Source: CAVQNQ01 sp963714205 (lineage in GTDB: Bacteria > Acidobacteriota > Terriglobia > Bryobacterales > Bryobacteraceae). Taken from it: a stretch of DNA of 64,000 nucleotides. The notes below the pieces were generated by a model. That model had not been told where the DNA came from. It searched no databases and saw only the letters and a program-made list of their open reading frames with translations. The stretch is from positions 434,001 through 498,000 of the forward strand of contig CAVQNQ010000002.1 of NCBI GenBank assembly GCA_963714205.1, read 5' to 3'. Shown here piece by piece: positions 26,595 to 35,168 of this stretch. Position numbers and translations under genes: made by a program. Each line of letters starts with the position of its first letter. Position 1 is the stretch's first letter.

Positions 26595-27773
26595 TCAAGT
26601 CCTGTAGCTCGCGTTGATCCGGATATAGCCTTCCGTGAGGTCGCACGTCCAGAAACGCGCCGACCCCTTTCCCCGGCCGCGAACGGCGAAGCGTATCTGG
26701 CATTCGGGCGCGCCCAGCTTGCTCTTCAACTCGGCCTCGGAGAACGCGGCGGCCAGGCCGCCCTGGCACACCGGCACGTCCTGCATGTGGATATCCACCT
26801 TCAGCGGATTGAAGACCACTCCGGCATTACCGGCGGCGCACAGAATGCGGCCCCAGTTGGGATCGGACCCCGCGATGGCAGTCTTGACCAGCGGAGAATT
26901 GGCGATAGAGCGCGCGATGCGCGCCGCGGCGCCATCGCTCGGCGCCCCCGAAACCAGAATGGTGATGAGCTTCCGGGCGCCTTCGCCATCGCGCGCGATG
27001 GCCTGCGCCAGCGATTCCATTACGCCCGCGATGGCCTCCTCCACCTTGGGAAGTTCCTTGGCGTCCGGCCGCACGCCGCTCGCCCCGTTGGCCAGCAGCA
27101 CCAGGGTGTCATTCGTGGAGGTGTCGCCGTCCACTGAAAGCCGGTTGTAGCTGCGCTCCACCCCGCGCTTCAGCATGGCCCGCAAAGCGGGCACCGGAAT
27201 GTGGGCGTCCGTCAGCACGAATCCCAGAGTGGTGGCCATCTGGGGATGAATCATGCCGGATCCCTTGGTCATGCCCGCCACGCACACGGCGCCGCGGCGC
27301 AGGCGGCATTCGGCGAAGGCCGTTTTGGGCGTCAGGTCGGTGGTCAGGATGGCGTTCGCCGCATCCGTGAACCGGCCGGGATCGAGGCCATCGATCAGCG
27401 CGGGGAGCGCATCCAGGATCTTCCGCGGATCGAGTTCCACGCCGATCACGCCGGTGGAGGCCGGGAGCACCTGGAACGGCGGCATTCTCAGCATCCGCGC
27501 CACGGCCTTGCAGGTGGCCTTCGCCACGGCATCGCCCGTCCGCGTGGCGCAATTGGCGTTGCCCGCGTTCACGATGATGGCCCCCACCTGTCCCTTGGAA
27601 ACCTTCAGCAGCCGCCGGCACAGCTTCACGGGCGCGGCCGGCGCCTGGTTCTGCGTGAAGACGGCGGCGGCATTGGCGGGGAGGCCGGAGACGATCAGGG
27701 CGAGGTCGTCCTTCTCCATCTGGCGGATTCCGGCGTAAGTGGCCGAGTAAAGATAGCCGAGCGGCAATTTCAA
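26595..27773 (-). CDS. argJ: Bifunctional glutamate N-acetyltransferase / amino-acid N-acetyltransferase
   Basis: The 392-residue enzyme of the cyclic arginine pathway transfers acetyl from N-acetylornithine to glutamate and can also use acetyl-CoA. It has the autoprocessing site KGSGMIHPQMATTLGF, where cleavage before the first Thr of ATT yields the two chains with an N-terminal threonine nucleophile. The family motif NAGNANCATRTGD and the DGDTSTNDT segment are also present. The start is taken as TTG at 27773, because it gives the typical ArgJ opening MKLPLGYLYS and follows GGAG by ten bases. Earlier in-frame starts (27824, 27803) would overlap fmt. Downstream of aroC-def-fmt on the same strand; no other arg genes nearby. 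Confidence 0.93.
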   Translation of the reverse strand: MKLPLGYLYSATYAGIRQMEKDDLALIVSGLPANAAAVFTQNQAPAAPVKLCRRLLKVSKGQVGAIIVNAGNANCATRTGDAVAKATCKAVARMLRMPPFQVLPASTGVIGVELDPRKILDALPALIDGLDPGRFTDAANAILTTDLTPKTAFAECRLRRGAVCVAGMTKGSGMIHPQMATTLGFVLTDAHIPVPALRAMLKRGVERSYNRLSVDGDTSTNDTLVLLANGASGVRPDAKELPKVEEAIAGVMESLAQAIARDGEGARKLITILVSGAPSDGAAARIARSIANSPLVKTAIAGSDPNWGRILCAAGNAGVVFNPLKVDIHMQDVPVCQGGLAAAFSEAELKSKLGAPECQIRFAVRGRGKGSARFWTCDLTEGYIRINASYRT

Positions 27774-27786
27774 GTGTGCGAATCTC

Positions 27787-28704
27787 CTAACCCAATTCTT
27801 CATTCTCCGCCAGCCGCTGGCCATTCGCGAAATCCGATGCCGGCATGCGCTTGCGGCCCTCGAGCTGCACTTCGACCAGTTCCAGCGCGCCCTCGCCGCA
27901 GGCCACCACCGGCGGCCTCACGCTCAGCAGCCGTCCGGGCGCGCCACTCATCTCGAGCCGCCGCGCGCGCCAGACGTGCAACGCCTGACCGCGGAAGGCG
28001 GTGTAAGCTCCGGGCCACGGTTGCAGGCCCCGCACGCGATTGTGAATCGCCGCCGCGGTCTGTGACCAATCGATCAGGCCATCTTCCTTCTTGAGCAGCG
28101 GGGCGTAGGTGGCCTGCGCGGCATCTTGTTTCTCGGGAACGATGGCGCCCGCCGCGAGACCCTCCAGCGTACGCACCAGCAGATCCGCGCCCATCTCCGC
28201 CAGGCGCGCGGCCAACTCCACGGCGGTCTCCTCCGGCGCGATGCCGGTTTCCGCTTTCAGCAGCATGTCGCCGGTATCGAGCCCGGCATCGATCCGCATG
28301 GTGGTCACGCCGGTAGTGGTTTCGCCGTTCAGGATTGCCCACTGAACCGGGCCGGCTCCGCGATACTTGGGCAGCAGCGAGCCGTGCACGTTCACGATGC
28401 CGAACGGGGCGATATCAATGACATTTTGCGGAATGATCTGGCCGTACCCCACTACCACCATGGCATCCGGCGCCAGCGCGCGCAGATACTCGACCGCTTC
28501 CGGCCGCCGCACGCGCTCCGGCTGATAGACCGGCAATCCGAACCTTTGGGCAGTCTCTTTCACCGGGGGCGCGGCGGCATGCTGGCCGCGTCCGCTGGGG
28601 CGATCCGGCTGCGTCACCACGGCAAGCACCGGGTGGCCCGCCGTTACAACGGCTTCGAGCGACGGCACGGCGAACCGCGGAGTTCCCAGGAAGACCAGGC
28701 GCAT
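27787..28704 (-). CDS. fmt: Methionyl-tRNA formyltransferase
   Basis: The 305-residue enzyme formylates initiator Met-tRNA using 10-formyl-tetrahydrofolate. It begins MRLVFLGTPRFAVPSL and has the folate-binding signature VNVHGSLLPKYRGAGPVQWAI with the catalytic Asn-His-Asp set (the Asp lies in GLDTGDML). The smaller OB-like C-terminal domain includes LQPWPGAYT. Ten bases downstream of def, the usual deformylase/formyltransferase pairing. Confidence 0.96.
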   Translation of the reverse strand: MRLVFLGTPRFAVPSLEAVVTAGHPVLAVVTQPDRPSGRGQHAAAPPVKETAQRFGLPVYQPERVRRPEAVEYLRALAPDAMVVVGYGQIIPQNVIDIAPFGIVNVHGSLLPKYRGAGPVQWAILNGETTTGVTTMRIDAGLDTGDMLLKAETGIAPEETAVELAARLAEMGADLLVRTLEGLAAGAIVPEKQDAAQATYAPLLKKEDGLIDWSQTAAAIHNRVRGLQPWPGAYTAFRGQALHVWRARRLEMSGAPGRLLSVRPPVVACGEGALELVEVQLEGRKRMPASDFANGQRLAENEELG

Positions 28705-28713
28705 GGCGGCGCC

Positions 28714-29229
28714 CTATTCCCAGTCCCCGGCGCGCTGGAGCTTCTTGATTTTGCGCTTCAGCAGGTCGCGCTTGAGCGCGCTGATGTGGGTAATGTAGAG
28801 GCGGCCGTTGAGATGATCGGTCTCGTGGAGGAAGGCGCGCGCCAGCAGGTCCTCGCCGGTCCTCTCAAACTCCTCGCCTTTGGCATTCATGGCGTGCACG
28901 ACGACGCGCTTGGCGCGGCGCACCTGCTCGCGAAAGCCCGGTATGCTCAGGCAGCCCTCTTCGCCCTCCTGCTTTCCCTCGGTGTGAATGATCGTAGGGT
29001 TAATGAGGACGATCTTGTCGTCGGGGTTCTCCCCGTTGGAGGCATCGATCACCGCGATCTTCCTCGCGAAGCCGATCTGCGGCGCGGCCAGCCCCACCCC
29101 CTTGGCCGCGTACATGGATTCGAACATGTCCTCCAGAAACTTGTGCAGCTCCGGAGTGTCGAACTCGGTGACAAGCTCCGCCTCGCGCTCCAATACCGGG
29201 TCGCCGAATTTGACGATCGGATAGACCAT
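28714..29229 (-). CDS. def: Peptide deformylase
   Basis: The 171-residue metalloenzyme removes the N-formyl group from new proteins. All three class motifs are seen: GVGLAAPQIG, EEGCLSIPG (metal-binding Cys) and HETDHLNG (the HExxH helix). The ATG at 29229 gives the typical start MVYPIVKFGDPVL; an in-frame extension to 29271 lies inside aroC. It starts four bases after the aroC stop and is followed by fmt. Confidence 0.95.
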   Translation of the reverse strand: MVYPIVKFGDPVLEREAELVTEFDTPELHKFLEDMFESMYAAKGVGLAAPQIGFARKIAVIDASNGENPDDKIVLINPTIIHTEGKQEGEEGCLSIPGFREQVRRAKRVVVHAMNAKGEEFERTGEDLLARAFLHETDHLNGRLYITHISALKRDLLKRKIKKLQRAGDWE

Positions 29230-29233
29230 ACGC

Positions 29234-30405
29234 TCAGAAATTCTTGATTTGTTCCAGGTAGCCTTCGACATTCCGCCGTATCTCCGGCAGCGAATCGCCG
29301 CCGAACTTCTCCAGGAACGCCTGTGCCAGCACGAACGCGACCATCGCCTCGCCGATCACGCCGGCGGCCGGGACCACGCACACATCCGACCGCTCATAAG
29401 CCGCCGGAGCCGCTTCCTTAGTGGCCAAATCGGCGGATTCCAGGGGACGCCGCAGGGTCGAGATGGGTTTTAGCATGCCGCGCACCACCAAGTCCTGGCC
29501 GTTGGTCATGCCCCCTTCGAGCCCCCCGCGCGGTTGGCGCCGCGGGTGAATCGCCGCTCTTCGCGGTCGTAGTGGATAGAGTCCTGCACCTTCGACCCGA
29601 ATTCGGCAGCCCCTTCCCCCGCCAGCCCGATCTCGACGCCCTTCACCGCCTGGATGGAGACAATGGCTTGCGCCAGGCGCCCATCGAGGCGCGCATCCCA
29701 GGTGACATGCGAGCCCAAGCCGGGAGGCAGACCGCGTGCTACCACCTCGAAGATGCCGCCCACGGTATCCCCAGTTCGATAGGCTTCGTCCACCACCGCC
29801 TTCATGCGGGCTTCGGTTGCGAGGTCCACGCAGCCCAGCATCACCGGCTCCCGGCGGCCCAGCGCGGCGATTTCATCCCAAGCCGCGGGCCGCGCCAGAC
29901 GCACCGGGCCGACCGTGATCGAGTGGCTCGCGATCTCGATGCCGAACGGCGCGAGCAGCGCTTTGGCCAGGCCGCCCACGGCCACGCGCGCGGCCGTCTC
30001 CCGGGCGCTGGCCCGCTCCAGGATATAGCGCGCATCGTGGAAATCGTACTTGAGCGCGCCGGGGAGATCGGCGTGCCCCGGCCGCGGGCGGGTGACGGGT
30101 TTGCGCGGGTTCTCCGCTCCGCCGGCATCCTCCACCGCCAGCGCGTCTTTCCAATTCTCCCAATCCCGGTTGCGTATGAGGATCGCGACCGGCGAGCCGA
30201 TGGTATGGGAATGCCGCACGCCGGCCACTATTTCGGCGTGGTCGTTTTCAATCTTCATACGCCCGCCGCGGCCATAGCCCTGCTGCCTGCGCCACAGGTC
30301 CCGGTCGATGCCCTCCACGGATATGGGGATCCCCGCGGGAAGTCCCGTGAGGGTGGCCACCAAGCATTCGCCGTGAGACTCTCCGGCGGTCTCGAATCGC
30401 AACAT
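29234..30405 (-). pseudogene. aroC: Chorismate synthase, single frameshift in a G6 run
   Basis: Two adjacent frames together give a complete AroC of about 390 residues. The first part (30405 to about 29525) has the family opening MLRFETAGESHGE, RQQGYGRGGRMKIE, TRPRPGHADL and RASARETAARVA. The second (from 29527 to 29234) continues with GGMTNGQDLVVRGMLKPI and the C-terminal helix. They meet at a run of six C on the plus strand (29522-29527). One more base there would restore the expected GANRAGGLEGGMTNG. The enzyme makes chorismate from EPSP with reduced FMN and is normally indispensable, so a sequencing or assembly error in the homopolymer is more likely than gene loss. First gene of the aroC-def-fmt-argJ run. 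Confidence 0.85.
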
Positions 30406-30487
30406 TAGGAAAGTCTTAAGAGAAGTCTTATATTACCAGACTGGAACAATTCCCAGGTTGGGCGCGTATTGAAAGAGAAGGCTCATC

Positions 30488-30679
30488 GTGAAGTTCCTGC
30501 TTTGGTGCATCTTGCTGGTGCTTTGCTGGCCGCTGGCGCTGGCGGCTTTGATTCTCTATCCCGTAGTGTGGCTGTTGCTGCTTCCGTTCCGGTTGGTGGG
30601 AATCGCCGTGGAAGGCGTGCTGGGCCTGGTTTGGGCGATAGTGACTCTGCCGGCGCGCATCGTCCGGGCACTCGTGTGA
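30488..30679 (+). CDS. Small two-helix membrane protein
   Basis: The 63-residue hydrophobic protein is made of two membrane-spanning stretches (LLWCILLVLCWPLALAALIL and IAVEGVLGLVWAIVTL) joined by a short basic turn, with basic ends. The GTG at 30488 follows GAGAAGG by seven bases, which supports translation. It stands alone between divergent aroC and convergent PilZ genes. No family is recognised. Confidence 0.6.
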   Translation: MKFLLWCILLVLCWPLALAALILYPVVWLLLLPFRLVGIAVEGVLGLVWAIVTLPARIVRALV

Positions 30680-30720
30680 CAGGGCCGTGGCTGGCCACTC
30701 CCCGGCCGGCAGCGCTCCGC

Positions 30721-31137
30721 TCAGCGGGCGAAGGAAAGTTCAGCCGGCTGCTGCATGGCCTGCGCGAACACCCGACCCTGCGTGCGGAATTCGTACCGCT
30801 CTATGGCTACCGCCGCACCTTTCTCGTTGCTCCGCACCACGCAGCCGTAGATCATGAGCTTCATCGGGCAGGAATCGTTCAACAGAACAGGCCAATTCAT
30901 CGAAAGCTCGATCGGCATCCCCGTGGTCAACATGCTGTCGGTCGTAAACCACACGCCGCTGCTCGATATATTCGAGGTCTTACCCGTGCCTGTTTCGGCG
31001 ATGCGCTGGCCGTACAGCATCTTATAGCGGACTTCCTGTTCGATTTGGAATCGCCGTTTGAGCCGCCGTTCACGCTCTACGTTGTTCTTGACGGCAGGAC
31101 TGTCTTCGGTCTCGATCACCACACACCGCCTTCCCAC
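30721..31137 (-). CDS. PilZ-domain protein
   Basis: The 138-residue single-domain protein has the c-di-GMP binding marks of PilZ: an arginine-rich N-terminal switch (RRLKRRF) and the turn NISSSG followed by VWF. The beta-barrel strands after that include MKLMIYGCVVRSNE. It probably acts as a cytoplasmic c-di-GMP effector. Its target is unknown; a PilT-like ATPase lies 23 kb away in the same window. Confidence 0.82.
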   Translation of the reverse strand: MGRRCVVIETEDSPAVKNNVERERRLKRRFQIEQEVRYKMLYGQRIAETGTGKTSNISSSGVWFTTDSMLTTGMPIELSMNWPVLLNDSCPMKLMIYGCVVRSNEKGAAVAIERYEFRTQGRVFAQAMQQPAELSFAR

Positions 31138-31259
31138 CCGCAGAATTGCATCGCGCGTGAGGCGCGCTCAATATGTCTTTGGTTATTCGCACGGTGCTAA
31201 CCGGCACCCTTCCCCTCCCCTGCCTCAAAACCCTTTCCAGAAAAAACTGCAAATTATTG

Positions 31260-31289
31260 TGGACAATCGGATCTCAATACTGTTAAAAT
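31260..31289 (+). promoter_or_regulatory. Promoter of small RNA copy 1
   Basis: TGGACA (31260-31265) and TAAAAT (31284-31289), each one mismatch from the sigma-70 consensus, are 18 bases apart. Transcription would start near 31296. Confidence 0.6.
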
Positions 31290-31295
31290 TCATAC

Positions 31296-31382
31296 AAGTA
31301 GACAGCATCCCTGGCGGTGAGTCCCCTCCCACCGCCAACCCTCTGAGTGCAAGGCCCCGAGATACCCAGCTCGGGGCCTTTT
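31296..31382 (+). ncRNA. Putative small RNA, copy 1 of a tandem pair
   Basis: This non-coding unit of about 87 nt lies between a near-consensus promoter and an intrinsic terminator. The first hairpin has a 7-bp stem, GGCGGTG (31313-31319) with CACCGCC (31330-31336), and its loop carries CCCCTCC, complementary to purine-rich Shine-Dalgarno sites. The second is a perfect 9-bp hairpin, GGCCCCGAG (31353-31361) with CTCGGGGCC (31370-31378), followed by TTTT and a further T run, acting as terminator. Orientation is fixed by the T tract. It matches no riboswitch or RNA family I can recall. No ORF with a ribosome site lies in it. A near-identical unit follows at 31510-31595. Confidence 0.6.
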
Positions 31383-31418
31383 GATTTTTCTCGCTCCGCG
31401 CTGGAGTCGCCCCGGAAA

Positions 31419-31438
31419 ATACCCCCATGTGGGGGTAT
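31419..31438. promoter_or_regulatory. Perfect palindrome between the two small RNA units
   Basis: ATACCCCCA and TGGGGGTAT are 9-base perfect arms separated by two bases. The palindrome lies about 35 bases upstream of the copy 2 -35 box and could be a regulator site or a second hairpin after the copy 1 terminator. It lacks a following T tract. Confidence 0.5.
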
Positions 31439-31473
31439 CAGTTTGGTCCCCCCAAAATTGTTTTGCACGAAAG

Positions 31474-31502
31474 TAGACAAGCAGGTCTGAAATTGTTAGT
31501 AT
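31474..31502 (+). promoter_or_regulatory. Promoter of small RNA copy 2
   Basis: TAGACA (31474-31479) is one mismatch from the consensus -35. TAGTAT (31497-31502) is two mismatches from the -10. The spacer is 17 bases. Transcription would start near 31510. Confidence 0.5.
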
Positions 31503-31509
31503 TGGACTA

Positions 31510-31595
31510 ACACAGACAGCATCCCTGGCGGTGAGTCCCCTCCCACCGCCAACTCTCTGAGTGCAGGCCCCGAGATACCCAGCTCGGGGCCTTTT
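31510..31595 (+). ncRNA. Putative small RNA, copy 2 of a tandem pair
   Basis: The second unit of about 86 nt has the same two hairpins as copy 1. GGCGGTG (31527-31533) pairs with CACCGCC (31544-31550) around a CCCCTCC loop, and GGCCCCGAG (31566-31574) pairs with CTCGGGGCC (31583-31591) before TTTT. Conserving both stems and the C-rich loop while the promoters diverge suggests the RNA itself is the selected product. Both units run antisense-ward of the convergent lptD 3' end but stop before it. Confidence 0.6.
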
Positions 31596-31641
31596 ACTTT
31601 TTCTTCACTTATTGGTTTTTCCGGCAGATCCCCGCTTTGGG

Positions 31642-34110
31642 CTAGAAAACCCGGTCCTGCTTGCGCAACGTCCCGAACGATCCGATATTGCCGATCACGA
31701 ACGCCGCGCGCCACTGCCCTTCGTCGCGGATGCCGATATTGTAGCGGTGGTATTCCACGCTGAAACCGCAGCAGTCGGTGTTGTAGGTCGCCTGAACGGT
31801 GGAGTACAGGATTTTGTGCTGGTCGTAATCGTAGACTGATACCACGCCCGCGTTCCATCCCTTGTGATTGGGGTCGCCGTAGGCCATGCGGGCGCGAAAC
31901 TGGTTGGCGGGAGCGAAGAGCACGGGGCTGGTATGGATCTCATCGTTGCCCGCCGACACAACGAATTTCTTTTTGTTGTAATCTACGGCAAAGCTGCTGT
32001 CGGTCAGGTGCTTGAAGTAGGGATCATAGTCCGCCTGCCAGCGAATGCCCAAACCGTTAATCGGGCTGATGCGCAGCGTGGAAACTACCGGGGAGTAACT
32101 GCGCGGCCCCGTCAAGAACGCGATGCCCGTGACATCGGCGGTGCTGGTGAAGATGTTCGGCTGGCCGGCGAGGAGCGCCCCGCCGAAGGTGGGATCGAAG
32201 TAGCGTTTCTGCGCCAGTTCCCAAGTGAAGATCTCCAGGATGGAATCGCCGCGCTTGGCGTAGATCCGGTTCGTCAGCGAGATCTCCACTTCGTTGGTGT
32301 CGGCCAGCAGGTCGGTTTGGTCGAAACGGATGAACCGGTTGAACTCGTCGCCCACGCCCGTCACATAGCGATACGTCGCGCGCGGTTCGATCACGTGCTT
32401 CAGCTTATCGCCGAAGAGGGTCTTCTTCGGAAAGATGCGCACCAGCGGCGGGAAGATGATGTTGAGGGAAAAATCGCGCGCGCTGCGGACAAGGTTGGTG
32501 CCCACAACCTGATTCTGAGTCTGACCCGAGATCGAATTCACGGGGCTGGTCTGGCTTTCGGAGTAGAACGTCTCATCGAAGCCAATGCTCGGAACCAGGT
32601 CGAGCGGGCCCAGGTGGAAGGCCGTTGTAACGTGCGGCGCCAGGTTCACGCGGCTCATCAAATCGCCCGTCTGGAAATCGCCAGTGAGGGTATAGGGATT
32701 GGCCGCCGACGCGTTGTACAGGATGAACGGCTCGGAACGCTCCAGCAGGCCGGCCGAGGAATCGAACGAGAACCACAGCGGAAGGTTGTCGAAGATCTGG
32801 TGGTCGCGGGAGCCGAACTCCACTTCCGGCAACTTGCGGATAATCACGTCGTTCGACATCGTCTTGGTCGTTCCAGTAACTGGGTCGAACACCGGATGTT
32901 CGAGATCCTCGTAGTTCTGTAAACGCGAAAACACGGCATCGAAGGTGAAGGTGCCGAGGTTCTTGTTGATAAAGCCGACGGAATGGATTTCTGAACCGAT
33001 AGCCTCGTTGAACGACTGCGTCCAGCCCTGCCGGAAATCGAAAGTGCTGATGTAGTTGACGGTCGCCCGGGCCGTCCACCCATCGCCCAGATCGGAGCTC
33101 CCCACCCCATAGAAGCTGAATCCACCGTACTTCTGCGGAGGATTGCCGCTATTGGGCGCGCCGCGGTCCTGGACTCCGTAGAAGATCACGTCGTAATCCG
33201 TGCCGGGCAGAGGCTTGCCTCGCAGATCGACGTGGTGCGCGTAGCCCCTGGAGAGATAGTCGATGAGCCGGTAGGTAATGTCGTAGCTGCGGTTGATCGC
33301 CCAATAGCCACCCAGCATCAGCATGAACCCGCCGATGGAACTATGACCCGCGCTGGGAGTCAGGAAGCCGCTCTTGCGAGGTTCCTTCTCGAGCGAGTGG
33401 TAGAAGAACGGCGTGTAGAACAGGGGGAACTGGCGGAGCATGAACCAGCTCTTGTACGAGAGAGAGCGTTGGCCCGGTATCACGTCAAAGCGGGCGCCCC
33501 GCAGTCGCCACCAGGGCTTGGGGATTTGGCAATTGGTCACCCAGCCCTTGTAGAGAATGTACTTCTCTCCCACGCGCTCGGCCCATTGGCCCTCGAAATG
33601 AAACGGTGCGTTGACCGTGAGCACGCCGGGCCGGGCGATGACGCGGGGCATGGTTTCCCCGACCACGTCGTAGAACTTGCCCTTTTCGTTATCGGTGTCG
33701 TATTCCAGGTGGTCGCACCAAAGCTGCTCGTTGGTGTCGAAACTGCGGAAGTAGACGTGTCCTTTGGCCGTAATGACGCCAGTATCGCGATTGTAGTGGA
33801 CCTCGTTGGCGCGGAACAGCCTGCGCGAATCCTCGAATTCGACGGGGTGGCCGGTCCAGACGTACTCGTCGCCGGTCAAATCCTGGGTTTCGAAGCGCAC
33901 GTCCCAGTGGTCCAGGGGAATCGAAGCCGGCGGTTCGGCGGGCGGCGGTTCTTTCAAACGAACTTGGGCCGAGGCCAAAGCCCAGGAGCATAAGACCAAT
34001 GCACCCAATAGAATAAGCCGCCAAAGATACAAACAGCTAGAAGATTTTTCGTGACAATGTCCGGCTCTTATGTTAAGAAGGATTTGGGAGCTTTTCGGGA
34101 AAGACCTCAA
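31642..34110 (-). CDS. lptD: LPS-assembly protein LptD
   Basis: The product is an outer-membrane beta-barrel of about 822 residues that inserts lipopolysaccharide into the outer leaflet. It has a hydrophobic export segment near residues 28-48. An OstA/LptA-like jellyroll follows, with repeated strands such as FEDSRRLFRANEVHYNRDTG and ITAKGHVYF. The large barrel domain includes WFMLRQFPLFYTPFFYHS and SGFLTPSAGHSS, typical of LptD. The start is uncertain: TTG at 34110 is the longest option, no ATG precedes the export segment, and another TTG lies at about residue 28. It ends just after the small RNA pair, on the opposite strand. Confidence 0.92.
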   Translation of the reverse strand: MRSFPKSSQILLNIRAGHCHEKSSSCLYLWRLILLGALVLCSWALASAQVRLKEPPPAEPPASIPLDHWDVRFETQDLTGDEYVWTGHPVEFEDSRRLFRANEVHYNRDTGVITAKGHVYFRSFDTNEQLWCDHLEYDTDNEKGKFYDVVGETMPRVIARPGVLTVNAPFHFEGQWAERVGEKYILYKGWVTNCQIPKPWWRLRGARFDVIPGQRSLSYKSWFMLRQFPLFYTPFFYHSLEKEPRKSGFLTPSAGHSSIGGFMLMLGGYWAINRSYDITYRLIDYLSRGYAHHVDLRGKPLPGTDYDVIFYGVQDRGAPNSGNPPQKYGGFSFYGVGSSDLGDGWTARATVNYISTFDFRQGWTQSFNEAIGSEIHSVGFINKNLGTFTFDAVFSRLQNYEDLEHPVFDPVTGTTKTMSNDVIIRKLPEVEFGSRDHQIFDNLPLWFSFDSSAGLLERSEPFILYNASAANPYTLTGDFQTGDLMSRVNLAPHVTTAFHLGPLDLVPSIGFDETFYSESQTSPVNSISGQTQNQVVGTNLVRSARDFSLNIIFPPLVRIFPKKTLFGDKLKHVIEPRATYRYVTGVGDEFNRFIRFDQTDLLADTNEVEISLTNRIYAKRGDSILEIFTWELAQKRYFDPTFGGALLAGQPNIFTSTADVTGIAFLTGPRSYSPVVSTLRISPINGLGIRWQADYDPYFKHLTDSSFAVDYNKKKFVVSAGNDEIHTSPVLFAPANQFRARMAYGDPNHKGWNAGVVSVYDYDQHKILYSTVQATYNTDCCGFSVEYHRYNIGIRDEGQWRAAFVIGNIGSFGTLRKQDRVF

Positions 34111-34177
34111 TCGCCATAATTACCATATTCCGTTGGTAAACGGATAACGACTAGCTTTCGAGGCCCGAACACCGCCG

Positions 34178-35059
34178 ATGACTTGCAGCTACTGTGGTAC
34201 GCGAAACCGGGAGGGGGAACATCGCTGCGTGCGCTGTGGCCGCAGACCGGAAGATACCTTAACCGGGGAGTTTCCGATGCCTCGCACCGATGGGGCGCTG
34301 GCGACAGCGCGCCGGCTGCAGCCGCGAACGCAGCCGCCTGCGCCACGGCGGGATCCTGGTTGGGCGCGGGCCGTGCAGCGGCCGCTGCAATTCGGCGATC
34401 AGCCGCCCTCTAAGGTGGTGGCTTTCGACTCCTATGTTCTTCCGTCCGCCGCCAAAGCGGCGGCGCGGCCCCGTCCCCAAGCAGGCGCGGCCCAGGGCAC
34501 GCGCCAGCCCCTGCGCCGCGGCTCGCGCGTTTCGCCTGACCAGGGAAGCCTGGAATTCCTGCCGCCCGCACCGGCCAAACCACGCACCCTGGAGACCTCG
34601 GTCGAAGCGATGATCCGCTGCGACGCACCCGTGGCGACGCCTACTCACCGGGCGGTGGCCGCCGCGATCGATGGGAGCATGGTGCTGATCGGCTATGGCG
34701 CGTTCCTGGTTGCGTTTTACCTGCTGGGCGCCGGATTCACGCTGGATAAGCTCACCCTCGGCATCCTCGGCGGAATGCTGGGGCTGATGACGGTCACGTA
34801 TAAGCTGTATTGGGCCCTGGCGGGAACCGAATCGGCCGGGATGCGCTGGATGCGCCTGCGCCTGGTCACCTTCGACGGTCAGCCGCCGGAAGGCCGGCAG
34901 TTGGTGGTGCGTTTTGCGGCTTCCTGTATGAGCCTGTGCACGTTGCTGGGTCAACTCTGGCTGCTGGTGGATGAGGAGAGCCTGGCCTGGCAGGATCACA
35001 TGTCCCGCACCTTCCCTACTCCTTGGGAACTGGAATCGCGGGTCTTCCGCCGCGGCTAG
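34178..35059 (+). CDS. RDD-family membrane protein with N-terminal zinc ribbon
   Basis: The 293-residue product begins MTCSYCGTRNREGEHRCVRC, a four-cysteine zinc ribbon (CxxC...CxxC). A ~120-residue proline/arginine-rich disordered linker follows. The RDD domain (about 155-290) has PTHRAVAAAIDGSMV, with the characteristic Arg/Asp, two membrane helices (YGAFLVAFYLLGAGF and ILGGMLGLMTVTYKLYW), GMRWMRLRLV, and the terminal DHMSRT aspartate. RDD proteins are of mixed or unknown function, with some acting as ion transporters. Confidence 0.85.
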   Translation: MTCSYCGTRNREGEHRCVRCGRRPEDTLTGEFPMPRTDGALATARRLQPRTQPPAPRRDPGWARAVQRPLQFGDQPPSKVVAFDSYVLPSAAKAAARPRPQAGAAQGTRQPLRRGSRVSPDQGSLEFLPPAPAKPRTLETSVEAMIRCDAPVATPTHRAVAAAIDGSMVLIGYGAFLVAFYLLGAGFTLDKLTLGILGGMLGLMTVTYKLYWALAGTESAGMRWMRLRLVTFDGQPPEGRQLVVRFAASCMSLCTLLGQLWLLVDEESLAWQDHMSRTFPTPWELESRVFRRG

Positions 35060-35168
35060 GAGCCGGCCGGCCCGGCCTCCCGGGCTTCGTTGCGTTTGGC
35101 GAACGCAGGGCGGCTTCCCGGCCCTGCCCCTTCAACCCGTTCTGCTACGATGAAATTTCCCCACCAAT

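Larger units (their letters stand above)
31301..31595 (+). repeat. Direct repeat pair, 82 and 81 bases
   Basis: Copy 1 (31301-31382) and copy 2 (31515-31595) run from GACAGCATCCCTGGCGG to the terminator T tract. They differ by one substitution (CCC to CTC, at 31340/31554) and one deleted A before the second hairpin. The upstream promoter regions are not the same, so only the transcribed part is conserved. Confidence 0.9.

Noticed and set aside
29500..29535. Programmed frameshift in aroC
   Set aside because: Chorismate synthase is not known to use one, and the site is a plain homopolymer without a clear stimulatory hairpin. Sequencing error is simpler.
31301..31595. The paired repeats as a known riboswitch or CRISPR
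   Set aside because: Only two copies with long unequal surroundings, a terminator in each, no downstream ORF on the same strand within reach, and no match to c-di-GMP, fluoride, SAM, cobalamin or similar consensus that I can recall.
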